The notes below the pieces were generated by a model that searched no databases, was not told the DNA's origin, and saw only the letters and a program-made list of their open reading frames with translations. DNA of 64,000 bases from Candidatus Dactylopiibacterium carminicum. Lineage in GTDB: Bacteria; Pseudomonadota; Gammaproteobacteria; Burkholderiales; Rhodocyclaceae. The stretch lies in NCBI RefSeq assembly GCF_014736495.1, contig NZ_MDUX01000013.1, positions 1 to 64,000 of the forward strand, given 5' to 3'. The translations under genes and the position numbers were made by a program. Positions 21,402 to 32,204 of the stretch are shown in pieces (the first letter of the stretch is position 1; every line of letters starts with the position of its first letter).

Positions 21402-21829
21402 CAGATCACGCCGATGATTTCCACCTCGATGCTGACGGCCTTACCGGCCAGTGGGTGGTTGAAGTCGATCACAGCGTAGTCGTCGGAGAGCTCGCGCACC
21501 AGTCCGGGATAACGGCTGCCATCGGGGGCGATGAAAGAGAAGAGGGTGTCGACCTCAAGTGCCATGCCTTCCGGTACATGTTTGCGGTCTACCCGCTCGA
21601 TCAATGCGTCGGTGTATTCACCAAAGGCTTCGCCAGGTGCGAACAGCAAGGTTTCACGCGCGCCTGTCGACAGGCCGATCAGCCGGCTTTCCAGCGCCGG
21701 CATCAGCTCGCCGGCACCGACCTGCAGTGTCATCGGTGTCGATTCAAAGCTGGAATGGAAGACTGTACCCGTGTCTGCATCCGCTATACGCACATTCAAG
21801 GTGACCAGGCTGTGAGAGTCGACGTTCAT
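21401..21829 (-). CDS. fkpB: FKBP-type peptidyl-prolyl isomerase (SlpA/FkpB family)
   Basis: Prolyl isomerase and chaperone with an FKBP domain and an inserted flap domain. The 142-residue product shows LQVGAGELMPALESRLIGLSTGARET and the SlyD/FkpB-like C-terminal stretch IDFNHPLAGKAVSIEVEI. Its ATG overlaps the lspA stop by four bases (ATGA). The TGA abuts the MITE-like element. Position between lspA and ispH matches E. coli fkpB. Confidence 0.92.
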   Translation of the reverse strand: MNVDSHSLVTLNVRIADADTGTVFHSSFESTPMTLQVGAGELMPALESRLIGLSTGARETLLFAPGEAFGEYTDALIERVDRKHVPEGMALEVDTLFSFIAPDGSRYPGLVRELSDDYAVIDFNHPLAGKAVSIEVEIIGVI

Positions 21830-22320
21830 GGCTGCTGGATCCTCTGTTGTTTCTCGCGCCGGTTTTCCTGGATCTGGGCCAGCAGCATCAGTACGACACC
21901 CAGACAGATAGCCGAATCGGCGAGGTTGAAGGCTGGCCAGTGTTGTCCACCAAGATGGAAGTCGAGAAAATCCACCACGCGGCCGTGGATCAGACGGTCG
22001 ATCACATTGCCGATCGCACCGCCTGTGATCAGCGAAAACCCGGAAGGTTGCAAGCGCTCCGACCGATGTATCCAGGTCAGGCGTAACAACCAGGAACAGA
22101 TGGCAGCGGCCAGGATCACGAAGAACCAGCGCTGCCAGCCATCATGCCCGGCCAGAAAGCTGAAGGCCGCACCCAGGTTGTAAACCAGCACCAGATTGAA
22201 GAAATCCGTAACCGGGCGCGCCTCGTATTCCATGAAATGCGCCAGTACCGTGAATTTGCTCCATTGATCGAACGCGATCACCAGCAAGGAGAGGCCAAGC
22301 CAGAGCGCGAAGCGCTTCAT
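21826..22320 (-). CDS. lspA: Lipoprotein signal peptidase
   Basis: Inner-membrane aspartyl protease that removes signal peptides from diacylglyceryl-modified lipoproteins. The 164-residue product has four membrane segments and the family boxes [25 protein letters not shown] and FNLADSAI, which hold the conserved aspartates. The frame is open upstream to 22434. I use the ATG at 22320, which overlaps the ileS stop as ATGA and gives the usual length. Confidence 0.95.
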   Translation of the reverse strand: MKRFALWLGLSLLVIAFDQWSKFTVLAHFMEYEARPVTDFFNLVLVYNLGAAFSFLAGHDGWQRWFFVILAAAICSWLLRLTWIHRSERLQPSGFSLITGGAIGNVIDRLIHGRVVDFLDFHLGGQHWPAFNLADSAICLGVVLMLLAQIQENRREKQQRIQQP

Positions 22321-25115
22321 GCGTGGCTCCGTGCTTCGCCGGCACCGTGGAGATTGTCGTCGCAACGTCCGCACAGTTCGGGATGTGCAGGATTGCGGCC
22401 GACATCGGCGCGGTAGTGCCAGCAACGGCCACACTTCTGGTGAGTACTGGGCGTGACGGTGATCTTCTCGTCCGCTTCGCTGGCGACCTGTACGACTTGC
22501 GCGGCAGATGTGATGAATACGAAGCGCAGATCCTCACCCAGCGAGGCCAGCGCAGCGTATTTGTCGCCCGCAGCCTGAACAGTGATCTCTGCCTGCAGCG
22601 AGGCGCCGACTTGGCCTGCCGTGCGAACGGCTTCGATCTCTTTCATGACCTCGGCGCGCACGGCGCGGATAAGGCTCCAGCGGGCCTCCAGCTCGGAATC
22701 CGAGGCGGTCTGCGGCAGCTTGTGGAAGCTGTGCAGCATCACGCTGTCCTCGGCGTTGCCGCTCATCACCGCCCAGGCTTCCTCGGCGGTGAAGGCCAGG
22801 ATCGGTGCCATCAGCTTTACCACGGTCTGTGTGATGTGCCACAGCGCGGTTTGTGCCGAACGTCGTGCCACGGATTTCGGGGCACTGGTGTAGAGGCGAT
22901 CCTTGAGGATGTCCAGATAGAAGGCACCCAGATCCTCCGAGCAGAACAACTGCAATGCCTGTACCACGCGATGGAATTCGTACTTCGTGTAATCGGTCTC
23001 GGCGCGGGCCACCAGATCGCGGGTAAGGCCCAGTGCATAGCGATCGATCTCGAGCCACTGTTCGACCGGCAATGCGTCGGTGTCGATATTGAAGTCGGCG
23101 GTGTTTGCGAGAAGGAAGCGCAGCGTGTTGCGCACACGGCGATAGACCTCGACCACGCGGGCCAGGATTTCCTTCGAGGCGGCGATTTCGCCCGAGTAGT
23201 CGGTGCTGGCCGCCCACAGACGCAGGATCTCGGCGCCCATCTTGTCGGTGATCTCTTCCGGCGCGATGGTGTTCTTGAGCGACTTGCTCATCTTGTAGCC
23301 CTTCTCGTCCACCAGGAAGCCGTGGGTGAGCAGGGCGCGGTACGGCGCGTGGCCATCGATGGCGGCGCCGGTCAGGAGCGAAGAGTGGAACCAGCCGCGG
23401 TGCTGGTCCGAGCCTTCGAGATACAGGTCGGCGCGCGGACCTTGCGCGTGGCCGTCGTTGTGCGAGCCGCGCAGCACATGCCAGTGCGTGGTGCCGGAGT
23501 CGAACCAGACGTCAAGGATGTCGGTGGTCTTCTCGTACTGGGCCGCCTCGGCACCGAGCAGCTCGGCGGCGTCGAGCTTGAACCAGGCTTCGATGCCTTC
23601 GCGCTCGACGCGCTGCGCGACTTCCTCCATCAGCTCGACGGTGCGCGGATGCAGCTCGCCCGTCTCCTTGTGCAGGAAGAACGGAATCGGCACGCCCCAG
23701 TCGCGCTGGCGCGAGATGCACCAGTCCGGCCGGCCGGCGATCATCGCGTGCAGGCGCGGCTGGCCCCAGGCGGGGTAGAACGCGGTGTCCTCAATTGCGG
23801 CCAGCGCGCGTTCGCGCAGCGTCGGGCCTTCGTTCGGCTGCTTGTCCATGCCGACGAACCACTGCGCGGTGGCGCGGTAGATGATCGGCGTCTTGTGGCG
23901 CCAGCAGTGCATGTAGCTGTGCGAGATCGTCTCGTGCTTCAGCAGCGCGCCGACTTCGCGCAGCTTCTCGACGATCTGCGGATTGGCCTTCCAGATGTGC
24001 TGGCCGCCGAAGAATTCCAGGCTGGGGCCATATACGCCGTTGCCCTGCACCGGACTCAGGATCTCGTCGAAGCTGCGGCCGTTGGCGCGCCAGATGTTGA
24101 AGTCGTCCACGCCGTAGGCCGGGGCGCAGTGCACGATGCCGGTACCCGCATCGACGCCGACGTACTCGGCCAGATACACGATCGAGACGCGGTCGTAGAA
24201 CGGATGACGGAACTCCAGCCCGGCCAGACGCGTGCCCTTGGCGGTGCCGATCACCGTGCCCTGCAGGCCGTAGCGCTTGAGGCAGGGCTCCACCAACTCG
24301 GCCGCCAGGATCAGCAGACGATCGCCGACATCGACCAGCGCGTAGTCGAATTCAGGGTGGATGTTCAGCGCCTGGTTGGCCGGGATGGTCCAGGGCGTAG
24401 TGGTCCAGATCACAACGGCGGCCGGCTTGGGCAGGCTATCGAGGCGGAAGGCTGCGGCAAGCGCTTCGGGCTGAGTGCAGGTGAACGCAACATCAATGGC
24501 GTCGGACTTCTTGTCCTCGTACTCGACTTCGGCTTCCGCCAGTGCAGAGCCGCAGTCGAAGCACCAGTTCACCGGCTTGAGCCCCTTGAAGACAAAACCT
24601 TTCTTGACGATCTCGGCGAGTGCGCGGATCTCGCCGGCTTCGTTGGCGTAGGCCACGGTCAGATAGGGATTGTCCCAGTCGCCCAGCACTCCCAGGCGGA
24701 TGAAGCCCTTTTTCTGGATTTCGACCTGTTCGGCAGCGTAGGCACGCGACAGTTCGCGCACCTTGTCGGCGGGCAGGTTCTTGCCGTGGGTGACTTCGAT
24801 CTTGTGCTCAATCGGCAGGCCGTGACAGTCCCAGCCCGGCACATAGGGGGCGTCGAAACCGGCTAACGTCTTGCTGCGCACGATGATGTCCTTGAGCACC
24901 TTGTTGAGTGCGTGTCCCAGGTGCAGGCTGCCATTGGCGTAGGGAGGGCCATCGTGCAGGATGAACTTTGGTCGGCCTGCGCTGGCCTCGCGGATCTTCT
25001 GATAGAGCTTCTGTTGCTGCCACTGCTGGATCCAGCCGGGTTCGCGTTTGGGCAGGTCGCCGCGCATGGGAAACGCGGTATCGGGCATGTTCAGCGTGGT
25101 TTTGTAATCAGCCAT
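22317..25115 (-). CDS. ileS: Isoleucyl-tRNA synthetase
   Basis: Class I aminoacyl-tRNA synthetase charging tRNA-Ile, with an editing domain. The 932-residue product has the HIGH-type motif [15 protein letters not shown] near residues 58-72, the [14 protein letters not shown] editing-domain block, KMSKS in [10 protein letters not shown], and a C-terminal zinc site ([12 protein letters not shown]... CGRC). It overlaps ribF by eight bases and lspA by four. The 847-residue open frame on the opposite strand is a shadow. Confidence 0.97.
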   Translation of the reverse strand: MADYKTTLNMPDTAFPMRGDLPKREPGWIQQWQQQKLYQKIREASAGRPKFILHDGPPYANGSLHLGHALNKVLKDIIVRSKTLAGFDAPYVPGWDCHGLPIEHKIEVTHGKNLPADKVRELSRAYAAEQVEIQKKGFIRLGVLGDWDNPYLTVAYANEAGEIRALAEIVKKGFVFKGLKPVNWCFDCGSALAEAEVEYEDKKSDAIDVAFTCTQPEALAAAFRLDSLPKPAAVVIWTTTPWTIPANQALNIHPEFDYALVDVGDRLLILAAELVEPCLKRYGLQGTVIGTAKGTRLAGLEFRHPFYDRVSIVYLAEYVGVDAGTGIVHCAPAYGVDDFNIWRANGRSFDEILSPVQGNGVYGPSLEFFGGQHIWKANPQIVEKLREVGALLKHETISHSYMHCWRHKTPIIYRATAQWFVGMDKQPNEGPTLRERALAAIEDTAFYPAWGQPRLHAMIAGRPDWCISRQRDWGVPIPFFLHKETGELHPRTVELMEEVAQRVEREGIEAWFKLDAAELLGAEAAQYEKTTDILDVWFDSGTTHWHVLRGSHNDGHAQGPRADLYLEGSDQHRGWFHSSLLTGAAIDGHAPYRALLTHGFLVDEKGYKMSKSLKNTIAPEEITDKMGAEILRLWAASTDYSGEIAASKEILARVVEVYRRVRNTLRFLLANTADFNIDTDALPVEQWLEIDRYALGLTRDLVARAETDYTKYEFHRVVQALQLFCSEDLGAFYLDILKDRLYTSAPKSVARRSAQTALWHITQTVVKLMAPILAFTAEEAWAVMSGNAEDSVMLHSFHKLPQTASDSELEARWSLIRAVRAEVMKEIEAVRTAGQVGASLQAEITVQAAGDKYAALASLGEDLRFVFITSAAQVVQVASEADEKITVTPSTHQKCGRCWHYRADVGRNPAHPELCGRCDDNLHGAGEARSHA

Positions 25116-26067
25116 GTTGTTCTCGCAAGCTCAGGTATTCGGGGTGCGTGGAAAACCACGCACGTACATCGTCACAGTCCTTGCCGATCGCGGCTTTCAG
25201 CGCGTCCAGCGTGTCGTATTTCTTTTCGTCGCGCAGCTTGTGCCAGAAACGTACGGACAGACGTTCCCCATAAAGATCGCCGGAGAAGTCCAGCACAAAG
25301 ACTTCCACACGAAGGCCAAGCCCGGCGCCAATGGTTGGCCGATAGCCGATGCTGGCCGCGCCGATCGCGTGCCGCAGCGGTCCGCCATCCACGGTTACCG
25401 CGAAGATGCCGGACAGTGGCAGCGTCTGCTGGCGCATGCGGATGTTGGCAGTCGGAAAACCGATGGTGCGGCCGATCTTGTCACCGTGCTGCACCCAGCC
25501 TTCGACCACGAAGGGCTCGCCGAGCAGGCGGGTAGCATGTTCGATTTCTCCACCTTGCAAAGCTTCGCGGACAGCCGAACTGGATACGCGCTCTCCGGAA
25601 ACGGTCTGCGTCGTCATGGCTTCCACCGCGAAGCCATGACGTTCGCCCGCTGCAAGCAATGTGGAAAAATCCCCGTCACGGCCACGACCGAAGCGGAAAT
25701 CGTCACCGATCATCAGATGTCGGACCTGCATGCCCTGCACCAGCACCTGCTCGATGAATTCCTGTGCTGAAAGACCGGAGAACCGCGCATCAAAGCGCTG
25801 CATGCAGATCTGATCGACTCCGGCTGCCTGCAGCAGCGCCATCTTGCGCCACATGCTGCATAGACGGGGAGGCGCGGAGTCGGGCGCAAAGAATTCGCGC
25901 GGATGCGGCTCGAAGCACAGTACCGTGGCCGGTAGCCCGGTGGCGTCCGCACGTGCGCGGAGCTGGGCAAGCAAGGCTTTATGCCCCAGGTGCACGCCAT
26001 CGAAGTTGCCGATGGTCAGCACGCAGGGCTCGCTCAGGTGTGCCCGGACGCTCCTGTAAATACGCAT
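25108..26067 (-). CDS. ribF: Bifunctional riboflavin kinase/FAD synthetase
   Basis: Converts riboflavin to FMN and FAD. The 319-residue product has the nucleotidyl-transferase N-domain ([17 protein letters not shown]) and the riboflavin-kinase C-domain ([13 protein letters not shown]). A TTG-initiated extension to 26091 is possible, but the ATG at 26067 gives the family start MRIYRS and lies downstream of a consensus -10. It is first in the ribF-ileS-lspA-fkpB-ispH operon. Confidence 0.94.
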   Translation of the reverse strand: MRIYRSVRAHLSEPCVLTIGNFDGVHLGHKALLAQLRARADATGLPATVLCFEPHPREFFAPDSAPPRLCSMWRKMALLQAAGVDQICMQRFDARFSGLSAQEFIEQVLVQGMQVRHLMIGDDFRFGRGRDGDFSTLLAAGERHGFAVEAMTTQTVSGERVSSSAVREALQGGEIEHATRLLGEPFVVEGWVQHGDKIGRTIGFPTANIRMRQQTLPLSGIFAVTVDGGPLRHAIGAASIGYRPTIGAGLGLRVEVFVLDFSGDLYGERLSVRFWHKLRDEKKYDTLDALKAAIGKDCDDVRAWFSTHPEYLSLREQHG

Positions 26068-26090
26068 GGAAGCCGCTGAAAAAAGGGACA

Positions 26091-26096
26091 ATTATA
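26091..26096 (-). promoter_or_regulatory. Candidate -10 of the ribF operon
   Basis: TATAAT is read on the minus strand at 26096-26091, 23 bases before the ribF ATG. No convincing -35 was found at 16-18 bases, so support is the -10 and position only. Confidence 0.4.
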
Positions 26097-26126
26097 GCCC
26101 GGTCAGACAGGCTTCTGCGCGTTGCG

Positions 26127-26894
26127 TCATCCGGTGAGGTGCTGATGCAATGCGATGAACTCCTGCGTCAGCTTGTGGCGGGCGTCCAGGTGGATCATCG
26201 GACGCGCCGACTGATGGCTTTCCCGGATTTTCACCGAGGCCGAGAGGTAGGCCGGCAGTATGGGTAGCCCCTCGTCACGGAGTTCCTGTACGAGTTTCTG
26301 TGGCAGGCTGGCCCGGGGCTGGAACTGGTTGACCACGATGCCTTCTACCCTGAGCGCCGGGTTATGGTCCGCTCGGATCTCGTCCACGCTGTCGAGCAGC
26401 GCATACAGCGCGCGGCGTGAGAAGTCATCGCAATCGAAGGGGATCAGGCAGGTGTCGGCAGAGATCAGTGCGGAGAGCGTGAAAAAGTTCAGTGCCGGTG
26501 GCGTGTCGATGTAGATCTGGTCGAAAGTTTCGTCCAGCTCATCCAGTGCTTCGCGCAACTTGTAGATCTTGTGCCGGGATTCCAGCTTGCTCATCAGCTC
26601 CTCCAGGCGTGGCGAGGAAGGCAGCAGGAAAAGATCCGGAAAGGGCGTTGGTTGAGCGTAACCCTGAGAGGGACGTTGCTCGAAGCGCAGTGCCAGCGTT
26701 TGCTCGAAGAGGTCGGCGAGGCCGGGGCCTGCACCTTCGGCAGCATCGCCCAGCAGATAATGTGTGGAATTTCCCTGGGGGTCGAGATCCACCACCAGTG
26801 TGCGCAGACCCTGTGCGGCCGAGATGGCGGCCAGGTTGCAAGTGATGGTGGATTTGCCGACGCCGCCCTTCTGGTTGAATACCACGCGTTTCAT
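26127..26894 (-). CDS. Solo ParA/Soj-family ATPase
   Basis: Deviant-Walker ATPase of the ParA/MinD class. The 255-residue product has the signature NQKGGVGKSTITCNLA (residues 7-22), VVDLDPQGNSTHYLL and the IYIDTPPALNFFTLSAL block, all intact. The frame is open upstream, but the ATG at 26894 follows a GGGGAGG ribosome site. No parB or parS-like site is seen beside it. Such orphan ParA proteins often position cellular cargo (chemoreceptors, carboxysomes, flagella) rather than DNA. The cargo cannot be read here. Confidence 0.8.
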   Translation of the reverse strand: MKRVVFNQKGGVGKSTITCNLAAISAAQGLRTLVVDLDPQGNSTHYLLGDAAEGAGPGLADLFEQTLALRFEQRPSQGYAQPTPFPDLFLLPSSPRLEELMSKLESRHKIYKLREALDELDETFDQIYIDTPPALNFFTLSALISADTCLIPFDCDDFSRRALYALLDSVDEIRADHNPALRVEGIVVNQFQPRASLPQKLVQELRDEGLPILPAYLSASVKIRESHQSARPMIHLDARHKLTQEFIALHQHLTG

Positions 26895-26974
26895 GCCTGC
26901 CTCCCCGGATGGAAATGCTGCACTGCACATATTGCCAGAAACCCGGGTTGGTACGTGGGGCAGCCCGGACGGGC

Positions 26975-26980
26975 TAGAAT
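26975..26980 (+). promoter_or_regulatory. Candidate -10 of the small exported-protein gene
   Basis: TAGAAT (five of six matches) lies 22 bases before the ATG at 27003. No good -35 at normal spacing was found; TTGGTA lies 21 bases upstream, which is too far. Confidence 0.3.
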
Positions 26981-27002
26981 GAGCGAACTGGAGGGAGGTT
27001 GG

Positions 27003-27449
27003 ATGAAAACACGCGTCTGGGGAGTGTTCGCGCTCTGTGCGGGCTTGGTGAGTGGAGTGCAGGCTGCCGAGCTGTTGTCTTTCGGCGGTGGTTCGCTACA
27101 TTTCGAGCGCGATCTCGGGCATAACGAATTCAATTACGGTCTGGGGTATGAGCGCGACTGGAGCGAGGATATCTCCTGGTCGGTCGGCGTCTATAAGAAC
27201 AGCATCCGGCGGGCCACTTTTTATGGCCTGGCCAACTGGTATCCCTGGGCGTGGGATAGCGGTATCCGTGCCGGCCTTTCCGGCGGCCTGATGACGGGAT
27301 ATCACAAGTCCCCCGTCATCGGCACCTTGATGCCCACGCTGGAATGGCGCGGAGAGCGCCTGGCGTTGCAGGCTTATGTGGTGCCTACGATCAAACCTTA
27401 TGTAGATGGCGCAGTGGTTGTGCAGGTCAAGTATCAGTTCCGGCGCTGA
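27003..27449 (+). CDS. Small exported protein, possible outer-membrane beta-barrel
   Basis: A 148-residue product with a clear Sec signal peptide (MKTRVWGVFALCAGLVSGVQA, cut after about residue 21). The mature part alternates aromatic and polar residues (FNYGLGYERDW, DISWSVGVYKN, MPTLEWRGERL) and ends VKYQFRR, as expected of a small beta-barrel. No known catalytic motif was found and I do not recognise the family. GAGGGAGG upstream supports the start. The in-frame open region before it to 26571 overlaps the parA gene and is not coding. It is divergent from parA and its TGA directly abuts the msrB stop. Confidence 0.65.
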   Translation: MKTRVWGVFALCAGLVSGVQAAELLSFGGGSLHFERDLGHNEFNYGLGYERDWSEDISWSVGVYKNSIRRATFYGLANWYPWAWDSGIRAGLSGGLMTGYHKSPVIGTLMPTLEWRGERLALQAYVVPTIKPYVDGAVVVQVKYQFRR

Positions 27450-27857
27450 TCATTCGTCAGGCTTCACTGGCTCCAGCAGGACGGAGGCTGAATTGATGCA
27501 ATAACGTAGCCCTGTTGGCGCCGGGCCATCGTCGAAGACGTGGCCCAGGTGTGCGCCGCACTGGCGGCATACGACTTCGATGCGGTACATACCGTGAGAG
27601 AAATCTTCACGCTGCTCTACGTTTTCAGGTTCCGCCGTGGAGTGAAAGCTTGGCCAGCCACAGCCTGCGTCGAACTTGCTGGTCGAATCGAACAGCTCTA
27701 CGCCGCAGCAGCGGCAGCGATAGTCGCCCGCAGACCATTCGTTCCAGTACCTGCCGGTGAACGGATGTTCCGTGCCAGCCTGGCGCGTGATCCGGAATTC
27801 TTCCGGGCTCAATTGCTCACGCCATTCGGCATCCGTTTTCTCGATTTTTCGTGTCAT
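27450..27857 (-). CDS. msrB: Peptide-methionine (R)-S-oxide reductase
   Basis: Repairs oxidised methionine (R-sulfoxide) in proteins. The 135-residue product has the zinc cysteine pairs Cys48/Cys51 and Cys97/Cys100, the GCGWPSF block, and the catalytic Cys120 in RYCINSAS. There is no signal peptide, so it is cytoplasmic. It converges with the small exported-protein gene with no gap and is divergent from purL. Confidence 0.95.
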   Translation of the reverse strand: MTRKIEKTDAEWREQLSPEEFRITRQAGTEHPFTGRYWNEWSAGDYRCRCCGVELFDSTSKFDAGCGWPSFHSTAEPENVEQREDFSHGMYRIEVVCRQCGAHLGHVFDDGPAPTGLRYCINSASVLLEPVKPDE

Positions 27858-27930
27858 TTCGAGGCTCTCTGTTTTATGGGTGTGTCAGACCTTACGGCAT
27901 TCTGGTCCGGTTTTGGAAGGGCGCTTCCGC

Positions 27931-27936
27931 TATAAT
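27931..27936 (+). promoter_or_regulatory. Candidate -10 of purL
   Basis: A consensus TATAAT at 27931-27936 would start a leader of about 130 bases before purL. No good -35 hexamer is visible at 16-18 bases. Confidence 0.4.
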
Positions 27937-27940
27937 CCGC

Positions 27941-28050
27941 CCTCCCTTGAGGGGAGGTCTTGGGCTTGCCGCCGGATCTTCCCGGCCCCTTTGGGGCGGC
28001 TCGATATCTGTCTGTCGAGCCGGGAGCCTGCCAACACCGGCCTGTGCCGG
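27941..28050 (+). promoter_or_regulatory. Structured purL leader with three hairpins
   Basis: CCTCCC/GGGAGG (27941-27957), CGGCTCGA/TCGAGCCG (27997-28004 with 28015-28022) and CCGGC/GCCGG (28037-28041 with 28046-28050) form consecutive stems in the leader. No known riboswitch signature was recognised. It could be an untyped regulatory leader or simply a GC-rich structured leader. Confidence 0.35.
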
Positions 28051-28073
28051 ATTCAATCCCCGAGTACCGCTCC

Positions 28074-31000
28074 ATGTCCGACATCCTCAGTCTTCGCGGC
28101 GCACCGGCCTTTTCGGCCACGCGCCTGTCCCGTCTTTCCGAATCACTGACTGGCGCCGGCGTGAAGCTGCGCGGCCTGTCTGCCGAGTTCTGGTATTTCG
28201 TGGAGCTGAAGGAGGCTCTTTCCGCGCAGGAGTCGGAGCGTCTGGTCGATCTGCTCGATGCCCGCCCGACCAGTGCCACGCGGCCTGCCGGCGCCTCCCT
28301 GCTGGTGACCCCGCGTCTGGGCACGATCTCGCCGTGGTCCTCGAAAGCTACCGACATCGCCCACAACTGCGGCTTTACCAAGGTGGTTCGCATCGAGCGC
28401 GGCATCCAGTTCGTCCTGGACGGCAAGTTCGAGCGGGATGCAGTGCTGCCCTTGCTGCACGACCGCATGACCGAGTCGGTACTGGATTCCGTGGACGCCG
28501 CCGCAGGCCTTTTCGCCCACTACGCACCGCAGCCGCTGACTTCGGTCGATATCCTCACCGGCGGTCGCTCCGCGCTGGAAGCCGCCAACGTCGAGCTGGG
28601 CCTCGCGCTGTCGGACGACGAGATCGACTACCTCGTCGACAACTTCATCAAGATGCAGCGCAATCCGACGGATGTGGAGCTGATGATGTTCGCGCAGGCG
28701 AATTCGGAGCACTGCCGCCACAAGATCTTCAATGCTGACTGGATCATCGACGGCCGCAAGGAAGAGAAGTCGCTGTTCGGCATGATCAAGGACACCCACA
28801 GAGCCCACCCCGAAGGCACCGTGGTGGCCTACTCGGACAATGCCTCTGTGATCGAGGGTTTCGAGATCGACCGTTTCTACCCGGATTCGCAGGGCGAGTG
28901 GAAGTACCGCCAGGAGCTGACCCACATTCTCGCCAAGGTGGAAACCCACAACCATCCGACGGCGATTTCTCCTTTTCCGGGCGCTTCGACCGGCGCTGGC
29001 GGCGAGATCCGTGACGAAGGCGCGACCGGCCGCGGCTCGCGTCCGAAGGCTGGCCTGGCTGGCTTCTCGGTGTCCAACCTGAACATCCCGGGGGCCGTGC
29101 AGCCTTGGGAGAAGGCCTATGGCAAACCCGAGCGCATCGCTTCCGCGCTGGACATCATGATCGAAGGCCCGCTCGGTGCGGCTGCCTTCAATAACGAATT
29201 CGGCCGTCCGAACCTGGCCGGTTACTTCCGCACCTTCGAGCAGGAAGTCGAAGGCGAGGTACGTGGCTATCACAAGCCGATCATGATCGCCGGCGGTTTG
29301 GGCATGATCCAGGATCAGCAGTCCTTCAAAGCCCACTTCGAACCCGGCACCTTGCTGATCCAGCTCGGCGGGCCGGGCATGCTGATCGGCCTGGGCGGCG
29401 GTGCGGCTTCCTCGATGACCACCGGTACCAACACCGCCGATCTGGACTTCGCCTCGGTGCAGCGCGGCAACCCGGAAATCGAACGCCGCGCGCAGGAAGT
29501 CATCGACGCCTGCTGGCAGCTCGGCGACAAGAACCCGATCCTGGCGATCCACGATGTGGGCGCTGGCGGCCTGTCGAATGCCATGCCCGAGCTGGCCGAC
29601 CACGCCAGCCTCGGCGCGCATTTCGAGCTGCGCAACGTGCAGATCGAGGAGCCGGGCATGAGCCCGCGAGAGATCTGGTCCAATGAGTCTCAGGAGCGCT
29701 ACGTGCTGGCCGTTGCGCCCGAGTCGTTGCCGGTCTTCGAAGCCTTCTGCGTGCGTGAGCGCTGCCCCTTCGCGGTGTTGGGTACGGCCTCGACCGATGG
29801 TCGTCTGATCGTGAGTGACGCGCACTTCGGCAACAACGCGGTCGACATGGACATGCAGGTGCTGCTCGGCAAACCGCCGAAGATGTTGCGCGATGTGGCC
29901 TCCCGCGCGATCCATCTGCCACCTTTCGAAGTAGCCGACATCGACGTGAAGGACGCCGCGCTGCGCGTGCTGCGCATGCCGGCCGTGGCTTCCAAGAACT
30001 TCCTCATCACCATCGGCGACCGCTCGGTGGGGGGGCTGACCGCGCGCGACCAGATGGTCGGCCCCTGGCAGACTCCGGTGGCCGACGTGGCCGTGACGGC
30101 GATGAGCTTCCACGGCTACAAGGGAGACGCCTTCGCCATGGGAGAGCGCACTCCGCTGGCTTGCGTGAGCCCGGCTGCTTCCTGCCGTATGGCCATCGGC
30201 GAGGCGGTGACCAACCTGCTCGCTGCCGACGTGGCCGAGATCGGTGACATCAAGCTCTCCGCCAACTGGATGGCCGCCTGTGGCCAGCGCGGCGAAGATG
30301 CGCGTCTGTTCGAGGGCGTCAAGGCCGTGTCCGAATTCTGTATCGGCGCGGACCTGTCGATCCCGGTCGGCAAGGATTCGCTGTCGATGCGCACCACCTG
30401 GAAGGAAGGCGAAGAGGCGAAATCCGTGACCTCGCCGCTATCGCTGATTGCTACCGCCTTCGCGCCGGTGCAGGACATCCGCAAGACCCTCACGCCGCAG
30501 TTGCAGCTCGAAGCAGGCGTGGAAACCCAGCTGGTACTGATCGATCTGGGCAAGCAGCATCATCGCCTCGGAGGTTCGGTGCTGGCCCAGGCCTACAACT
30601 CGGTTGGCGAGCATGCACCGGACGTGGATGCCGAGACGCTCAAGGCCTTCTTCACGGGCGTGACCGCCCTGAAGCGCGACGGCCTGCTGTTGGCCTATCA
30701 CGATCGCTCGGACGGCGGCCTCTTCGCGACTCTAGCCGAAATGGCTTTCGCCTCGCGCTGTGGCCTTTCCATCGAGCTGGATTCGGTCTGTTATGACGAA
30801 ATGCTTTCCGATGTGGATGGCAGCGAAAAACGTCCGGACATGCTCCGCGGCCGTTTCAACGACCGTATCTTCGGCGCGTTGTTCGCCGAAGAGCTGGGGG
30901 GCGTGGTGCAGATCCGTCGCGCGGATCGCAATCAGGTGCTGAAGACCCTGTCGGATGCGGGTCTCGGCGCCTGCAGTCATTTCATCGGTTTCCCCAACGA

Positions 31001-31997
31001 CAAGCGCGAACTGCGCATCCGCCGCAACGCCAAGATGGTGTTCGAGGCCGATGTGTTCGAGCTGCTGCAGGCTTGGTCTGAGGTCAGCCACGAGATCGCC
31101 CGCCTCCGCGACGATGCCGAGAGCGTCGATCAGGAATTCGCGGCGCTGGCCGACAGGGCCGATCCGGGACTCTCCGTGGCGCTGAGTTTCGATGCCGCCG
31201 AAAACGTGGCCGCGTCCTACATTGCCAAGGGCATACGCCCGAAGATCGTCATCCTGCGCGAGCAGGGCGTAAACTCACAGAACGAGATGGCCTCGGCCTT
31301 CGAGGCAGCCGGCTTCGCAGCCTTCGACGTGCACATGTCGGATCTAATGGCCGGCCGTGTCAATCTCGCGGATTTCCACGGTCTGGCCGCCTGCGGCGGT
31401 TTCTCCTACGGCGACGTGCTCGGCGCGGGGCAGGGCTGGGCCAAGTCCATCCTCTTCAACGACCAGTTGCGCGAGCAGTTCTCGGCCTTCTTCCAGCGCA
31501 AAAATACTTTCGCGCTGGGCGTGTGCAACGGATGCCAGATGATGAGCAACCTCGCCGGGATCATTCCGGGCGCGGATGCCTGGCCGCGTTTTGCGCGCAA
31601 CCGCAGCGAGCAGTTCGAGGCGCGTACGGCCATGGTGGAAGTGCTGGAATCGCCCTCCATCCTGCTCGCCGGCATGGCCGGTAGCCGCATGCCGATCGTG
31701 GTCAGCCACGGCGAAGGCCGGGCGGATTTCAGCCAGTATGGCAATCAGGCTGAAGTTCTGCAGGCGATGCGTTTCATCACCAACAACGGCGAGGTGGCAA
31801 ATAGTTACCCGGCCAACCCGAACGGTTCTCCAGCCGGCATCACGGGTCTCACCACGGCGGATGGGCGCTTCACCATCATGATGCCGCACCCCGAACGCTG
31901 CCGCCGCACGGTGCAGATGAGTTGGGCGCCGGCGACGCTGGGTGAGGACTCGCCATGGATGCGTATGTTCCGCAACGCGCGTGTCTGGCTCGGCTGA
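28074..31997 (+). CDS. purL: Phosphoribosylformylglycinamidine synthase (large, fused form)
   Basis: Purine-pathway enzyme converting FGAR to FGAM using glutamine and ATP. The 1307-residue product is the fused proteobacterial type: an N-terminal domain, the synthetase core ([34 protein letters not shown]), then a glutamine amidotransferase domain with the nucleophile Cys in [11 protein letters not shown] and a late His/Glu in [10 protein letters not shown]. The frame is open 38 codons upstream; the ATG at 28074 (MSDILSLRG) fits the family. It stands alone behind its own leader. The long minus-strand frames are shadows. Confidence 0.97.
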   Translation: MSDILSLRGAPAFSATRLSRLSESLTGAGVKLRGLSAEFWYFVELKEALSAQESERLVDLLDARPTSATRPAGASLLVTPRLGTISPWSSKATDIAHNCGFTKVVRIERGIQFVLDGKFERDAVLPLLHDRMTESVLDSVDAAAGLFAHYAPQPLTSVDILTGGRSALEAANVELGLALSDDEIDYLVDNFIKMQRNPTDVELMMFAQANSEHCRHKIFNADWIIDGRKEEKSLFGMIKDTHRAHPEGTVVAYSDNASVIEGFEIDRFYPDSQGEWKYRQELTHILAKVETHNHPTAISPFPGASTGAGGEIRDEGATGRGSRPKAGLAGFSVSNLNIPGAVQPWEKAYGKPERIASALDIMIEGPLGAAAFNNEFGRPNLAGYFRTFEQEVEGEVRGYHKPIMIAGGLGMIQDQQSFKAHFEPGTLLIQLGGPGMLIGLGGGAASSMTTGTNTADLDFASVQRGNPEIERRAQEVIDACWQLGDKNPILAIHDVGAGGLSNAMPELADHASLGAHFELRNVQIEEPGMSPREIWSNESQERYVLAVAPESLPVFEAFCVRERCPFAVLGTASTDGRLIVSDAHFGNNAVDMDMQVLLGKPPKMLRDVASRAIHLPPFEVADIDVKDAALRVLRMPAVASKNFLITIGDRSVGGLTARDQMVGPWQTPVADVAVTAMSFHGYKGDAFAMGERTPLACVSPAASCRMAIGEAVTNLLAADVAEIGDIKLSANWMAACGQRGEDARLFEGVKAVSEFCIGADLSIPVGKDSLSMRTTWKEGEEAKSVTSPLSLIATAFAPVQDIRKTLTPQLQLEAGVETQLVLIDLGKQHHRLGGSVLAQAYNSVGEHAPDVDAETLKAFFTGVTALKRDGLLLAYHDRSDGGLFATLAEMAFASRCGLSIELDSVCYDEMLSDVDGSEKRPDMLRGRFNDRIFGALFAEELGGVVQIRRADRNQVLKTLSDAGLGACSHFIGFPNDKRELRIRRNAKMVFEADVFELLQAWSEVSHEIARLRDDAESVDQEFAALADRADPGLSVALSFDAAENVAASYIAKGIRPKIVILREQGVNSQNEMASAFEAAGFAAFDVHMSDLMAGRVNLADFHGLAACGGFSYGDVLGAGQGWAKSILFNDQLREQFSAFFQRKNTFALGVCNGCQMMSNLAGIIPGADAWPRFARNRSEQFEARTAMVEVLESPSILLAGMAGSRMPIVVSHGEGRADFSQYGNQAEVLQAMRFITNNGEVANSYPANPNGSPAGITGLTTADGRFTIMMPHPERCRRTVQMSWAPATLGEDSPWMRMFRNARVWLG

Positions 31998-32026
31998 CAA
32001 CCCTCAAGACAGAAGGAGAGACTTCG

Positions 32027-32188
32027 ATGTCGAAGACCGGCTCACTCGTGTTGATCCTGGTGGGGATCTTCTTTCTGCTGCATAACCTGGGGTTTCTGCG
32101 TTTCGCGCAGATCGGGCAGTTGTTGCAGACTTGGTGGCCGCTGGCCCTGATCGTCGTGGGCGCTATCGGTTTGGCACGCAAGGGTTGA
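32027..32188 (+). CDS. Small LiaI/LiaF-like transmembrane protein
   Basis: A 53-residue protein with two hydrophobic segments (about residues 6-25 and 33-50) joined by FLRFAQIGQLLQTWWP. It resembles the LiaI-LiaF-like transmembrane domain (DUF5668 type) found in many short bacterial proteins. AGAAGGAGAG ahead of the ATG is a strong ribosome site. It follows purL by 29 bases and may be cotranscribed. Function unknown. Confidence 0.65.
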   Translation: MSKTGSLVLILVGIFFLLHNLGFLRFAQIGQLLQTWWPLALIVVGAIGLARKG

Positions 32189-32204
32189 GAAGAGGTTCTT
32201 TGCC

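Noticed and set aside
22323-24866. 847-residue plus-strand open frame
   Set aside because: It is antisense to ileS, which has all synthetase motifs.
28143-30113. 656-residue minus-strand open frame
   Set aside because: It is opposite purL and has histidine/arginine-rich, non-family sequence.
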